Assembly: GCA_029776125.1 (NCBI GenBank)
Contig: JARVJS010000006.1
Span: 1-39,590, forward strand
Direction of reading: 5' to 3'
Source: Nitrososphaeria archaeon
GTDB taxonomy: Archaea > Thermoproteota > Nitrososphaeria > JACIWG01
DNA length: 39,590 nt
Position 1 is the stretch's first letter, and each line of letters opens with the position of its first letter. Under the pieces are notes generated by a model. It did not search any database. It was given only the letters and a program-made list of their open reading frames with translations, and was not told the DNA's origin. Below are positions 25,580 through 33,269 of this stretch, piece after piece. The position numbers and the translations under genes are program-made.

Positions 25580-25621
25580 TCCTTATCCAATTTTGATACA
25601 TTCGTGTACCCTATATATAGG
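25578..25621 (+). promoter_or_regulatory. shared element, copy 5 (upstream of nrdD), with 13-bp upstream extension
   Basis: AGTCCTTATCCAA (25578-25590) followed by TTTTGATACATTCGTGTACC and the palindrome CCTATATATAGG (25610-25621). The 13-bp extension is identical and in register at copy 3. The distance to the nrdD ATG is 46 bp, with a GGAGG RBS. Confidence 0.72.
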
Positions 25622-25667
25622 AGGGATAAAAATTAACCCTTCAAAACTTTCTCGTGGAGGTTCATCC

Positions 25668-27815
25668 ATGTTTTCCCAAATTATTAAGCGTGATGGGAGA
25701 TTTGTCTCTTTTGACGCACAAAAAATAGTAAATGCCATTGCCAAAGCAGGCAAGGCAACAGGTGAGTTTGACGAAAAAGTAGCAAAGAGACTTGCAGGTA
25801 GGGTTCTTGCAGTGCTTGAGGATTTAAATGGTGATGGCACTTACATTCCACATGTAGAGGAAGTTCAGGACATAGTAGAGGAAATTTTACTTCGTAGTCA
25901 GTATAAGAAAACTGCTAAAGCATACATAATCTACAGAGATCAACACGCAAAGATGAGAGAAATTGCCACACAAAGTGGTATAGAATTGGTAGATGCCTAT
26001 CTTAGTAAAGCGGACTGGCGTGTTAATGAAAATGCTAATGTTCACTTTTCACTGCAAGGACTTAACAACTACATATCCTCAGAGATAAGTAAATCCTACT
26101 GGTTAAATAAAATCTATCCACCTGAGATAAGAGAAGCATACAAAAACGGTGCTATGCACATTCACGACCTCGGGCTACTTAGCCCGTATTGTGTGGGGTG
26201 GGATTTACAGGACCTTTTAAGAGTTGGATTTAGAGGACTAAAGGGCAGAGTAGAGTCCAATCCACCAAAACACTTCAGAGTTGCACTCATGCAAGCAGTA
26301 AACTTTCTCTATACACTTCAGAATGAAACTGCAGGTGCTTCTGCATTCTCTAACTTTGACACCCTTCTTGCACCTTTTATTGCTTATGACAATCTCACCT
26401 ACAAACAGGTAAAACAATGTATGCAGGAATTCTTATTCAACATAAATGTTCCTACAAGGACTGCAGGACAAGTGCCATTTACGAACATAACACTTGATAT
26501 AACAGTTCCACCTCATCTGAAAGATCAAGCAGTAATTATTGGTGGTATACTACAGGATAAGACTTATGGGGAGTTTCAAGAATACATGGATATGTTCAAT
26601 CAAGCATTGTTTGAATGTATGATGGAAGGAGATGCTTCAGGTAGAGTGTTTTCTTTTCCTATTCCTACGATAAATATAACTAAAGAATTTGATTGGCATA
26701 GACCTGTTGTAAAACAGATGCTTGAGTTGACTGCAAAGTATGGAACATTTTACTTTGCAAACTTCGTTAATTCAGATATGAAACCTGAAGATACCTACTC
26801 AATGTGTTGCAGGCTTCGTTTAAACAAAAAAGAACTTCAAAGGAGAGGTGGAGGTCTTTTTGGTGCAAACGCCCTAACTGGGTCTATAGGTGTGGTTACT
26901 ATTAATTTGCCACGCATTGGTTACTTAAGCACTTCAGAGAAAGACTATTTTGAAAGACTTGAAGCAATGATGAACCTTGCAAAGAACTCTCTTGAAATAA
27001 AGAGAAAAGTTATTGAAAGATTTACAGAAGCAGGCTTATATCCTTATGCAAAATTCTATTTAAGAAGCGTCAAAGAAAAAACAGGTAAATACTGGAGTAA
27101 TCACTTCTCTACAATTGGTATTATTGGCATGAATGAATCTATTGCAAATGCAAAGTGGCTTGGTGAACCAGGTATCTGGACAAAAGGTGGTAAAGAATTT
27201 GCACTTAAAGTACTTGATTTTATGAGAGAAAAACTCATTCAGTATCAAGAAGAAACAGGAAACTTCTATAATCTTGAAGCCACACCTGCAGAGGGAACAT
27301 CATATAGATTTGCAAAGATAGATAAACAACATTTCCCTGATATAATTACTCAAGGAAATGGTCATCCTTATTATACAAATTCCACATGGTTACCTGTAGG
27401 ATTTACTGAATCAATTCATTATATACTTGACCATCAGGACGAACTGCAGTGCAAATACACAGGTGGCACAGTGCAACATATATTCTTGGGTGAAAGTCCT
27501 GATCCTGAGAAATTAGGTAATTTTATTATGAGCGTGTTTTATAAGTATAAACTTCCATATATAAGCATAACACCAACTTTCAGTATATGCGAGGAACATG
27601 GATACATTAAAGGAGAACATTCTATTTGTCCAAAATGTGGAGCAGAGTGTGAAATTTATTCTCGTGTTGTTGGATACCTTAGACCTGTCAATTATTGGAA
27701 TGAAGGTAAAAAAGAGGAATTTAAAGATAGAAGGTATATCAATTTATCTCCCCTGCCGGGAAGACTCCTTCCTTACGGAAGGAGTAGTTCACTTGTGAGA
27801 GTAAAAAACATTTGA
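25668..27815 (+). CDS. nrdD: anaerobic ribonucleoside-triphosphate reductase (NrdD)
   Basis: The oxygen-sensitive glycyl-radical enzyme that makes dNTPs. The 715-residue product has an N-terminal ATP-cone (IIKRDGRFVSFDAQKIVNAI), the catalytic barrel, a C-terminal four-Cys zinc site (CEEHGY, CPKCGAEC) and the glycyl-radical loop RVVGYLRPVNYW with Gly669. ATG 25668 is preferred over an upstream in-frame start because of CGTGGAGG seven bases before it and because the ATP-cone begins there. It needs an activase (NrdG); only a truncated radical SAM gene follows. The gene implies anaerobic growth. Confidence 0.95.
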   Translation: MFSQIIKRDGRFVSFDAQKIVNAIAKAGKATGEFDEKVAKRLAGRVLAVLEDLNGDGTYIPHVEEVQDIVEEILLRSQYKKTAKAYIIYRDQHAKMREIATQSGIELVDAYLSKADWRVNENANVHFSLQGLNNYISSEISKSYWLNKIYPPEIREAYKNGAMHIHDLGLLSPYCVGWDLQDLLRVGFRGLKGRVESNPPKHFRVALMQAVNFLYTLQNETAGASAFSNFDTLLAPFIAYDNLTYKQVKQCMQEFLFNINVPTRTAGQVPFTNITLDITVPPHLKDQAVIIGGILQDKTYGEFQEYMDMFNQALFECMMEGDASGRVFSFPIPTINITKEFDWHRPVVKQMLELTAKYGTFYFANFVNSDMKPEDTYSMCCRLRLNKKELQRRGGGLFGANALTGSIGVVTINLPRIGYLSTSEKDYFERLEAMMNLAKNSLEIKRKVIERFTEAGLYPYAKFYLRSVKEKTGKYWSNHFSTIGIIGMNESIANAKWLGEPGIWTKGGKEFALKVLDFMREKLIQYQEETGNFYNLEATPAEGTSYRFAKIDKQHFPDIITQGNGHPYYTNSTWLPVGFTESIHYILDHQDELQCKYTGGTVQHIFLGESPDPEKLGNFIMSVFYKYKLPYISITPTFSICEEHGYIKGEHSICPKCGAECEIYSRVVGYLRPVNYWNEGKKEEFKDRRYINLSPLPGRLLPYGRSSSLVRVKNI

Positions 27816-27837
27816 AATATAAAAAGGGGCATAAAAT

Positions 27838-28311
27838 ATGAAAAAAACTAAAAAATTTCATATTGGATGGGGGTTTGGAAACTGTAATTTTAAATGTATC
27901 CATTGTTACAATAGTTCAAAAAAACAAAAGTATAAATATCAATTAGATTTATTATTGTCAACTGCACGACAGTTATGTCTTATAGCAGATTCTATAAATT
28001 TTGGTTCAGGCGAATTTATCTATAATGACCATACAATTGAATTGTTAGAATTCATTCATTCTGAATTTTCTGAAGTTCCTATTGCATTAACAACCAATGG
28101 TTCTTCAGTGTTACGATTATCTGAAGAAAAACTTTTATATTTTCATGACATAGATGTCTCTTTGGATTTTCCAACTAAAGAAAAACAAGTTGATTTTAGG
28201 CAACACAGCAGTGCTTGGGATATTCCTATTAAGGCATTACAAAAACTAAAGTCAATAAATAAAATTCCATTTACAATAGTAACTTGTGTCACAATTGTTA
28301 AAATTATGTAG
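27838..28311 (+). CDS. truncated radical SAM protein
   Basis: A 157-residue protein with the Cx3Cx2C cluster motif in GNCNFKCIHCYN, then strands resembling the first half of a radical SAM barrel (INFGSGEF, IALTTNGSS, DIDVSLDFP, KSINKIPFTIV). The sequence looks like the MoaA/SPASM-type superfamily rather than a typical NrdG, yet it sits 22 bp after nrdD and has NrdG-like length. It stops abruptly at VTIVKIM just before the dut RBS, so I think it is a 3'-truncated remnant or a minimal activase. RBS AAAAGGGG precedes the ATG. Confidence 0.6.
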   Translation: MKKTKKFHIGWGFGNCNFKCIHCYNSSKKQKYKYQLDLLLSTARQLCLIADSINFGSGEFIYNDHTIELLEFIHSEFSEVPIALTTNGSSVLRLSEEKLLYFHDIDVSLDFPTKEKQVDFRQHSSAWDIPIKALQKLKSINKIPFTIVTCVTIVKIM

Positions 28312-28323
28312 AAAGGAGGAAAT

Positions 28324-28776
28324 ATGAAAAATGTAACAGTTCTAATTAAAAAATTATCCCATGCAGAGGATTTACCGCTTCCTCAATATGCAACAGAACA
28401 CTCTGCAGGAATGGATTTGATTGCAGCAGTTACAGAACCTGTTAAACTGAAACCTTTTCAGAGATTATTAATACCTACAGGTATATCTATTGAACTACCT
28501 GTTGGTTACGAAGCACAGGTAAGACCAAGAAGTGGACTTGCGATAAAACATGGAATAACTGTGTTAAACACGCCAGGCACAATAGATGCAGACTACAGAG
28601 GTGAAATAGGAGTAATTTTGATTAATTTAGGCTACCAAGATTTTATTATTGAAAGAGGTATGCGTATTGCTCAGTTAGTTGTATCGCCTGTAGTAAAAGC
28701 AGAAATTGTTGAAGTTGGAGAGCTTCAGGAGACTGTAAGAGGCAGTGGTGGATTTGGTTCAACAGGAACAAAGTAG
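28324..28776 (+). CDS. dut: dUTP pyrophosphatase (dUTPase)
   Basis: Hydrolyses dUTP to dUMP and pyrophosphate, keeping uracil out of DNA and feeding dTMP synthesis. The 150-residue trimeric-type protein has all five motifs: [35 protein letters not shown] and the C-terminal GSGGFGSTG arm. RBS AAGGAGG is seven bases before the ATG. With nrdD upstream it forms a nucleotide-supply group, common on phages and large plasmids. Confidence 0.95.
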   Translation: MKNVTVLIKKLSHAEDLPLPQYATEHSAGMDLIAAVTEPVKLKPFQRLLIPTGISIELPVGYEAQVRPRSGLAIKHGITVLNTPGTIDADYRGEIGVILINLGYQDFIIERGMRIAQLVVSPVVKAEIVEVGELQETVRGSGGFGSTGTK

Positions 28777-28785
28777 GTGATAGCT

Positions 28786-29151
28786 ATGGTAAACAAAAAC
28801 TACATATTTGTTTATGGAACCTTAAAAAAAGGAAAATGTAGACACGACATACTTGTAGAGGGAAAGGCAGAATTTATTGATTACGCAGAACTTGAAGGAT
28901 ATGACATATATGATACAGGTTATTATCCAGGAATAGTGAAAGGAAAGGGAAAGGTTTATGGAGAAGTTTATTGCGTAAGCGATGAATTATTAAATGTTTT
29001 GGATATTATTGAAGGAGTTGATTATAATTTATTTAAAAGAGAAATTTTGCCTGTAGAACTGCTAAATTATAAAACAAAATTATATGTTTTTGTTTATGTG
29101 TTCCAAGGAAACACAAACTACTTGCAACTGATTGCAAATGGAAAATATTAA
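28786..29151 (+). CDS. gamma-glutamylcyclotransferase-like (GGCT/AIG2) protein
   Basis: A 121-residue GGCT-like fold: FVYGTLKKGKCRHDIL (the YGTLxxG motif), GYDIYDTGYYPGIVKG, VYGEVYCVSDELLNVLDIIEG and the terminal VYVF strand. The usual catalytic Glu is probably that in DIIEG. Such proteins act on gamma-glutamyl amines or peptides; several are uncharacterised. ATG 28786 is chosen over an in-frame GTG at 28777, which directly abuts the dut stop; TAGGTGAT supplies a weak RBS. Confidence 0.78.
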   Translation: MVNKNYIFVYGTLKKGKCRHDILVEGKAEFIDYAELEGYDIYDTGYYPGIVKGKGKVYGEVYCVSDELLNVLDIIEGVDYNLFKREILPVELLNYKTKLYVFVYVFQGNTNYLQLIANGKY

Positions 29152-29167
29152 GAAAGGAGATTAAATT

Positions 29168-30013
29168 ATGGAATTAATTGAAAAAATTAAAACATTACTA
29201 GTTAATGAACAGCAAAAAAACGAAAAAACACAAATGCTTGCAACTCAAGAAATTCAGGAAGAAGAGGATCAAGAAGAGATACAAGAGCAGGTTAAAGAGT
29301 CCTACATTGCAGCAATTGTAGATGTAGCAAATTTTATGGACAGAGATCTTACAAATTTATTTGAAAAAGTTTTTGTCATAACCAACAATGCAAATGCAGA
29401 TATAATTGCAATAGTAAACATTCACAGAAAAGAAATCATTGAAAAGATTGAAACCATTGCAAACATATTTAAGAAGTTTTCTGTGCTTGTCTATTTTGCT
29501 ACCTCTGAGACTGACATTGAAGTTACTAAATTTGCCATGCGGAAAATAAATCTTGGTATAGGAAAAGTATTAGTTGCAACAGGAGACTTTGGTTTAATTC
29601 AAACTATTGCCTCGTTTGTTTCCCCTGAAAAGGTTGGATTTTTCATTGACAAAAATAATATTCCCTCTCAAATACACTCTCTCACTCAGATAGGATATTC
29701 TGTTCGTATTGCAGACATAATCTCAAAGAAAGAAGGATTAATAAGAAGGTTAATACATGTATCACCAAACTATATTCGTAGGGCAAGAAACTACAGTTTA
29801 CCCGATGAAATAGAGGAAAAGATACTGAGCGTCCTACCTAAAACAACAGAGGAATTAAAAGCCTTTATTGAGCAAAACAACCTTATGAATAACATTGACA
29901 ACTACAAAGTTGAACTTGCCTCTCTTGCAATAAGAAATAAAGTAAAATTTTTCCATGACAAAGAGAAAAATATCGTAACAGTCCTTCCTGTATCATCTAA
30001 ACAGGAAAATTAA
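29168..30013 (+). CDS. NYN/PIN-like domain protein
   Basis: A 281-residue protein. After a Gln/Glu-rich N-terminal tail (to about residue 48), the domain shows YIAAIVDVANFMDRD, ADIIAIVNIH, ETDIEVTKFAMRKI and VLVATGDFGLIQTIASF. The spaced Asp residues resemble the acidic active site of NYN (PIN-like) ribonucleases, though VATGDFG replaces the common SGDSDF. The C-terminal half may be a winged helix or LOTUS-like domain. AGAAAGGAG precedes the ATG. It is the last gene of the nrdD unit, ended by the terminator at 30034. A nuclease role is inferred. Confidence 0.6.
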   Translation: MELIEKIKTLLVNEQQKNEKTQMLATQEIQEEEDQEEIQEQVKESYIAAIVDVANFMDRDLTNLFEKVFVITNNANADIIAIVNIHRKEIIEKIETIANIFKKFSVLVYFATSETDIEVTKFAMRKINLGIGKVLVATGDFGLIQTIASFVSPEKVGFFIDKNNIPSQIHSLTQIGYSVRIADIISKKEGLIRRLIHVSPNYIRRARNYSLPDEIEEKILSVLPKTTEELKAFIEQNNLMNNIDNYKVELASLAIRNKVKFFHDKEKNIVTVLPVSSKQEN

Positions 30014-30033
30014 TAAAAGACAGAGACAAACAA

Positions 30034-30080
30034 AAAACCCACTAAGGGTTCTCTTAATGAGAAACGCCTTAGTGGGTTTT
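30034..30080. terminator. bidirectional intrinsic terminator after the NYN-like gene
   Basis: AAAACCCACTAAGG (30034-30047) pairs exactly with CCTTAGTGGGTTTT (30067-30080), with a nested GTTCTC/GAGAAAC pair in the loop. T-tracts on both strands. It belongs to the same architecture as the terminators at 30438, 32226 and 34081. Confidence 0.85.
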
Positions 30081-30084
30081 CCCC

Positions 30085-30355
30085 AATAAAAAAGCCCGCC
30101 GAATGCACGGGCGGTTGGTGAGGGAACCAACCCTCCCCGTCGGCGGGCTAAAGCAAATTTGTTAGGTGGAGATTAAATTATTCTCCACCTAACAAACCGA
30201 AATACTGACTCTCCCCCAACCCATCCAAGATGGAATTAGGAGAGAATAAAAAAAGCTTATTTCTGGATTTTTTTATCTCTCAGGTGCCCCTGAGAGAATT
30301 TTTATAGATTGGCTTGTTAGCCAATCTATAATAGCCCTTTGCGGGCTAAAAAATA
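30085..30355 (-). ncRNA. candidate structured small RNA, about 270 nt, minus strand
   Basis: A strong minus-strand promoter (30362-30390) fires into a region with no credible ORF but a chain of hairpins: TAGCCC/GGGCTA (30332-30348), a 12-bp stem TATAGATTGGCT with AGCCAATCTATA (30303-30330), TCTCTCAGG/CCTGAGAGA (30276-30297) and a 15-bp stem (30158-30172 with 30182-30196). It ends in a large GC-rich terminator (30093-30102 with 30140-30149, inner GGTTGGT/ACCAACC) and a T-run on the minus strand. The longest start-stop read inside is about 11 codons. It does not match a riboswitch or small RNA I recognise. A counter-transcribed control RNA is one possibility. Confidence 0.6.
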
Positions 30356-30361
30356 TAATTT

Positions 30362-30390
30362 ATACTAACCTATACTTTACAGGTTGTCAA
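30362..30390 (-). promoter_or_regulatory. sigma70-type promoter for the candidate ncRNA
   Basis: On the minus strand TTGACA (30390-30385), a 17-bp spacer, then TAGTAT (30367-30362). The spacer contains the dyad AACCT...AGGTT. The upstream CTATCAAATTTTGCTACTTG is closely related to the regions upstream of the promoters at 32136 and 35809. Confidence 0.8.
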
Positions 30391-30437
30391 GTAGCAAAAT
30401 TTGATAGGCGAAAATTGACAATCAAAAGTTTAACCAA

Positions 30438-30484
30438 ATAAAAAAGCCCGCTAAGGGCTCTCTTGAGGAGACTCCTTGCGGGCT
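30438..30484 (-). terminator. intrinsic terminator of the 31986-30495 operon
   Basis: Read on the minus strand, AGCCCGCAAGG pairs with CCTTAGCGGGCT and is followed by T6. A nested GAG/CTC stem lies in the loop. It lies just after the stop of the 75-residue protein gene. Confidence 0.85.
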
Positions 30485-30494
30485 ATGAGATAAA

Positions 30495-30722
30495 TTATTC
30501 AGTTCCATTTAATTCCGCTAAAACCATCTCTACAACTTCTGTTCTATCAACACCTGGATCTTCGTCATCCCAAATTACTTCGTATTCAGGCTCAAGCTCT
30601 AATCCACCAACTATATTTTTTGTTTCTATAACTACCCCTTCATAGGTTTTACCTTTCCATTCAATTTCAAAAGGGATAGTTCTTTCGTATGATACCTCAT
30701 CCTCAAATACTCTTATTTTCAT
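30495..30722 (-). CDS. small acidic protein, paralogue of the 30879-31115 product
   Basis: A 75-residue very acidic protein, not recognised. The central IPFEIEWKGKTYEGVV aligns with YPFEVTHQGKTYEGIL of the gene two places upstream, followed in both by an acidic strand and a C-terminal helix, so the two arose by duplication. It starts at ATG 30722, overlapping the stop of the 49-codon gene (ATGA), after AAAGGAGGTG. It is the last gene of its operon. Confidence 0.7.
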   Translation of the reverse strand: MKIRVFEDEVSYERTIPFEIEWKGKTYEGVVIETKNIVGGLELEPEYEVIWDDEDPGVDRTEVVEMVLAELNGTE

Positions 30723-30868
30723 AGATACACCTCCTTTAATATTTTGTTTTTCTTATTCTTAAAATTCTTACACTCATTCTTACTGCTTCTTTTCCTTTTA
30801 TCCTCTGCTACCCTATGGGCTTTGCGTAGGAAAAGAACCGCATCCATTGGTAATCTTGCTTTTATCAT
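30719..30868 (-). CDS. 49-residue basic protein
   Basis: A short ORF with a strong AAGGAGGTG RBS directly after the stop of the upstream gene. It encodes an Arg/Lys-rich peptide starting MIKARLPMDAVLFLRKAHRV, and its TGA overlaps the ATG of the next gene. It fills the gap exactly, which supports it being real. Its C-terminal half is low-complexity Lys/Asn. No family is recognised; it may bind nucleic acid or the acidic neighbours. Confidence 0.65.
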   Translation of the reverse strand: MIKARLPMDAVLFLRKAHRVAEDKRKRSSKNECKNFKNKKNKILKEVYL

Positions 30869-30878
30869 GTGCACCTCC

Positions 30879-31115
30879 TTAATTTGTTAATTTTTGTGAT
30901 TCTTCTAAAAAGCAATTTAACACTTTCTTAAAGATTTCTGCTTCAGTAACAGGGTCTATATCCTCAAGAAAAGTAATTTCTGCATCCTCTTCAAAAGTTC
31001 CATTGACATCAAGGTAAGATATTTCAAGTATGCCTTCATAAGTTTTGCCTTGATGCGTAACTTCAAAGGGATAGGTTTTAATTATGTTTTCTTTGTCATA
31101 AAATATTTTTACCAT
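30879..31115 (-). CDS. small acidic protein, paralogue of the 30495-30722 product
   Basis: A 78-residue acidic protein of unknown function. It shares the PFEV-x-x-x-GKTYEG core with the 75-residue protein downstream. GGAGGG lies nine bases before the ATG (minus strand). It sits third in a five-gene minus-strand operon. The predicted small beta-strand core plus helix could be a binding or inhibitor-type domain; that is a guess. Confidence 0.7.
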   Translation of the reverse strand: MVKIFYDKENIIKTYPFEVTHQGKTYEGILEISYLDVNGTFEEDAEITFLEDIDPVTEAEIFKKVLNCFLEESQKLTN

Positions 31116-31142
31116 AATTTTCCCTCCTTTTTTTAATTAAAA

Positions 31143-31613
31143 TTACATTTTAATTCCATAGGCATTTTTCTCAATTTGTTCTTGTAATGGAATGACCTCT
31201 AATGGAATTTTACTTGATAGAATATTGATGAAATTGTCCAAATCCCGACTGTCGTTTTCTACTTTGTATTCATACCACTTACTTTCAATCTCCTCTGGAT
31301 TAATCTCTATTGGAATACGAATGATTTTTTGAGTGAAATTACTATCTTCATCAAAAAATACAATATGCTGATAATCTTGTTCTAAATAGTTCCTTATCAA
31401 AGAAAAATGTTCACCTTTGATAAAAAGTTCTATTAGACATTCTGCACAAAGAGGATTGGCATCCCCATGATTTAAGATAAGGTCTAAATGTTCTTTTGCT
31501 TTTTCGTAACTTTCCCCCATCCAATAAAGATAATCCGTCTCTTTAGCACAATTTCCACATTTGTTAGTACCTAATTCTTTAGCAGAAAATTTAAATATTT
31601 TTTCCTTTTTCAT
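31143..31613 (-). CDS. hypothetical zinc-binding protein (CxxC pair)
   Basis: A 156-residue acidic protein with two CxxC motifs (CGNCAKET near 19-22 and CAECLIE near 56-59), likely one zinc site, followed by a strand-rich region ending in a helix. Not recognised. AAGGAGAATTAT precedes the ATG and the hairpin at 31638-31656 lies just upstream. It is the second gene of the operon starting at 31986. Confidence 0.65.
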   Translation of the reverse strand: MKKEKIFKFSAKELGTNKCGNCAKETDYLYWMGESYEKAKEHLDLILNHGDANPLCAECLIELFIKGEHFSLIRNYLEQDYQHIVFFDEDSNFTQKIIRIPIEINPEEIESKWYEYKVENDSRDLDNFINILSSKIPLEVIPLQEQIEKNAYGIKM

Positions 31614-31637
31614 ATAATTCTCCTTTTTAAATAAATT

Positions 31638-31656
31638 AATTCGTCAAAGACGAATT
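31638..31656 (-). promoter_or_regulatory. pre-RBS hairpin, copy 1 (covariant form)
   Basis: AATTCGTC AAA GACGAATT, an 8-bp stem with a 3-nt loop, about 14 bases upstream of the RBS of the 31613 gene. Compared with the other three copies (ATCCGCC/GGCGGAT), two stem pairs differ on both sides, keeping the helix intact. A post-transcriptional role is inferred. Confidence 0.65.
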
Positions 31657-31659
31657 TCA

Positions 31660-31986
31660 CTACATTAATAAAACTTTTAATTCATCAAAAACTGCAAATT
31701 TTAAATCCTCAAAATCTTTCTTTGTTATATCTGTTTCTCTCCCGTTTTTAATTTTTATTACTCCAAGCGTGTTGAAATAATTAGTTTTCCATTTGGGAGT
31801 TTCAATGTAAATTAAGTTTCCATCTCTTTTTAAATTCACATTGTTTAAGACAATATTATATCCATGTTTAAATCCAATAATATCTGCCACAAATGCTCCA
31901 ATGTCATAAATAAACTCAGCTTCCTCAAAATCATTAAATCCAAATCTCCATAAAAATTTTTCTCTTGATATAGTTTGATTTTTCAT
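31660..31986 (-). CDS. hypothetical protein, 108 residues
   Basis: First gene of the five-gene minus-strand operon. The product has a helical N-terminus (REKFLWRFGFNDFEEAEFIY) and a beta-rich centre; no family is recognised. AAAAGGAGGTTAT precedes the ATG, with a hairpin at 32011-32029 upstream and a conserved leader and promoter beyond it. Confidence 0.65.
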   Translation of the reverse strand: MKNQTISREKFLWRFGFNDFEEAEFIYDIGAFVADIIGFKHGYNIVLNNVNLKRDGNLIYIETPKWKTNYFNTLGVIKIKNGRETDITKKDFEDLKFAVFDELKVLLM

Positions 31987-32010
31987 ATAACCTCCTTTTA
32001 ATAAATAATT

Positions 32011-32029
32011 AATCCGCCAAGGGCGGATT
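32011..32029 (-). promoter_or_regulatory. pre-RBS hairpin, copy 2
   Basis: AATCCGCC AAG GGCGGATT, an 8-bp stem and 3-nt loop, between the conserved leader and the RBS of the 31986 gene. Confidence 0.65.
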
Positions 32030-32164
32030 TTATAGAAATATTAAATTACTTGTTTTTAAGGATATGACCTTTTTGGCGGGATCTGAGGTTACATAACCTC
32101 AGAGAAAGGGATTGGAAACAAACTATTACACTATCAGATTACCACTATATCCCACAGGTGTCAA
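32030..32164 (-). promoter_or_regulatory. promoter and conserved 5' leader of the 31986-30495 operon
   Basis: On the minus strand TTGACA (32164-32159), 17 bp, TAATCT (32141-32136), overlapped by the inverted repeat TACCACT...AGTGGTA, a likely operator. The transcript then carries a leader with the hairpin CTGAGGTTATGTAACCTCAG (32102-32083) followed by a CCAAAAAGG motif. The leader is repeated with changes at 35702-35837. It matches no riboswitch class I know. Confidence 0.75.
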
Positions 32165-32193
32165 GTGGTAAATTTTGATAGTCATCTTGTTTG

Positions 32194-32260
32194 GTGGAAA
32201 ATTTTTCCACCATGTATAAAGCCAATAAAAAAGCCCGCTAAGGGCTCTCTTGAGGAGAGA
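32194..32260. repeat. 67-bp direct repeat, left copy
   Basis: From GTGGAAAATTTTTCCACC through the first arm of a terminator; the copy at 34047-34113 differs at two bases. The repeats bracket the 296-residue protein gene and the DUF5131 gene. The first 17 bp are themselves a palindrome. Confidence 0.8.
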
Positions 32261-32276
32261 CTTCCTTGCGGGCTTT
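32226..32276 (-). terminator. intrinsic terminator of the 32291-33181 gene
   Basis: Minus-strand AGCCCGCAAGG pairs with CCTTAGCGGGCT and is followed by T6, with a nested GAGAG/CTCTC pairing. Same design as the terminators at 30438 and 34081. Confidence 0.85.
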
Positions 32277-32290
32277 GATGTTGGAGTTAA

Positions 32291-33181
32291 TTATGTAAAT
32301 AAAGTTTTTGATGGAGTTTTCTGCTGTGCTGCCTTCCTTCTTGTTGCCAAAATCTCTACCAATATCTGTTTAAGCTTAATTTGAAAATCAACAAAGAAAT
32401 CCCAATCATCAGGAACAACAAACACTAAAAAATCAGATGAAGCAAAGCCATTCACCTGCCGAAAAACATCGGAGCATGCTATCACAAGATCAGGCTTATA
32501 AGGATATTTGCCATTGAACTGAGACTTCAGATGATAGAGAAATTGCAGGAGTCTGTTTCTTTGGTAGGTGATTTTTATTTTCTCAATAAAAGCATATAAA
32601 GTTTTCACAACTACCTGTTTTTTATCACCAATTTTTCTAAATAAGCAATCCTGCAGAGAGAAATATATATTGCCTTTAGTCTCTACTTGAGGAAGGCTCT
32701 TGCCATAATACTGTTCCACTTTTTCAGTTATCAACTTCTTTTCGATTGGTGTTAACGATGGAATTAAAGAAAGTTGTTCTGTTTGCGAATAAAAACGCTC
32801 ACTGTTAAGATAGTTTTCGTTCTTATAAAGCAAGATATTCCCAAAAATATCGGTTTTGCCTGTTAGGAAGTCCATTAATTTCTGTTGTTTGTTATCTGTT
32901 TCATAGTTAGGATGAAAATCCCAATAGGTAGTGAAATTAACATCTTCCGCAAAATGCCTATAATAGTCTTCAGGTAGATTTTGAAGTTGTCTTCTGCGTT
33001 GGTCAGAAACACAGTTATTGATAACATCCCAAAATATCTCCCAATAGGGAAACTCCTTTTCAAGTTCAGAAGGAAAATCCATTGGAATAGCTCCTTCTTG
33101 TGAGTAGAAAATAACAAGTTCTCCTGTGCGAGAATCCTTCCCGAAAAACCTCACTGTGCCTGTTGCTTTAACTTCTCCCAT
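32291..33181 (-). CDS. hypothetical protein, 296 residues
   Basis: Soluble protein not matched to any family. The N-terminal 50 residues look like a small beta domain (KATGTVRFFGKDSRTGELVI); the middle is polar and helical; the end has hydrophobic strands (PDLVIACSDVF, FLVFVVPDDWDFFVD) with a Lys-rich tail. The frame opens further upstream, but ATG 33181 has AAGGAGG six bases before it. An inverted repeat (TTATATAA...GAGC/GCTC...TTATATAA, 33198-33230) lies upstream. It has its own terminator and is divergent from the DUF5131 gene. A PD-(D/E)XK-like fold at the C-terminus could be tested; I do not claim it. Confidence 0.65.
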   Translation of the reverse strand: MGEVKATGTVRFFGKDSRTGELVIFYSQEGAIPMDFPSELEKEFPYWEIFWDVINNCVSDQRRRQLQNLPEDYYRHFAEDVNFTTYWDFHPNYETDNKQQKLMDFLTGKTDIFGNILLYKNENYLNSERFYSQTEQLSLIPSLTPIEKKLITEKVEQYYGKSLPQVETKGNIYFSLQDCLFRKIGDKKQVVVKTLYAFIEKIKITYQRNRLLQFLYHLKSQFNGKYPYKPDLVIACSDVFRQVNGFASSDFLVFVVPDDWDFFVDFQIKLKQILVEILATRRKAAQQKTPSKTLFT

Positions 33182-33269
33182 AAAAACCTCCTTAATTGTT
33201 ATATAAAGAGCCATACGCTCCTTATATAATTAATGCAATTTGAAATATTAAAAATTTTTGTTAGACAAA

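Noticed and set aside
25428-25667. N-terminal extension of NrdD by 80 residues
   Set aside because: It would overlap topB and read through the shared element; the ATP-cone domain begins at ATG 25668, which has a good RBS.
30463-30645. Plus-strand ORF starting in the terminator
   Set aside because: It is antisense to the 75-residue acidic protein gene, has no RBS and begins inside the terminator stem.
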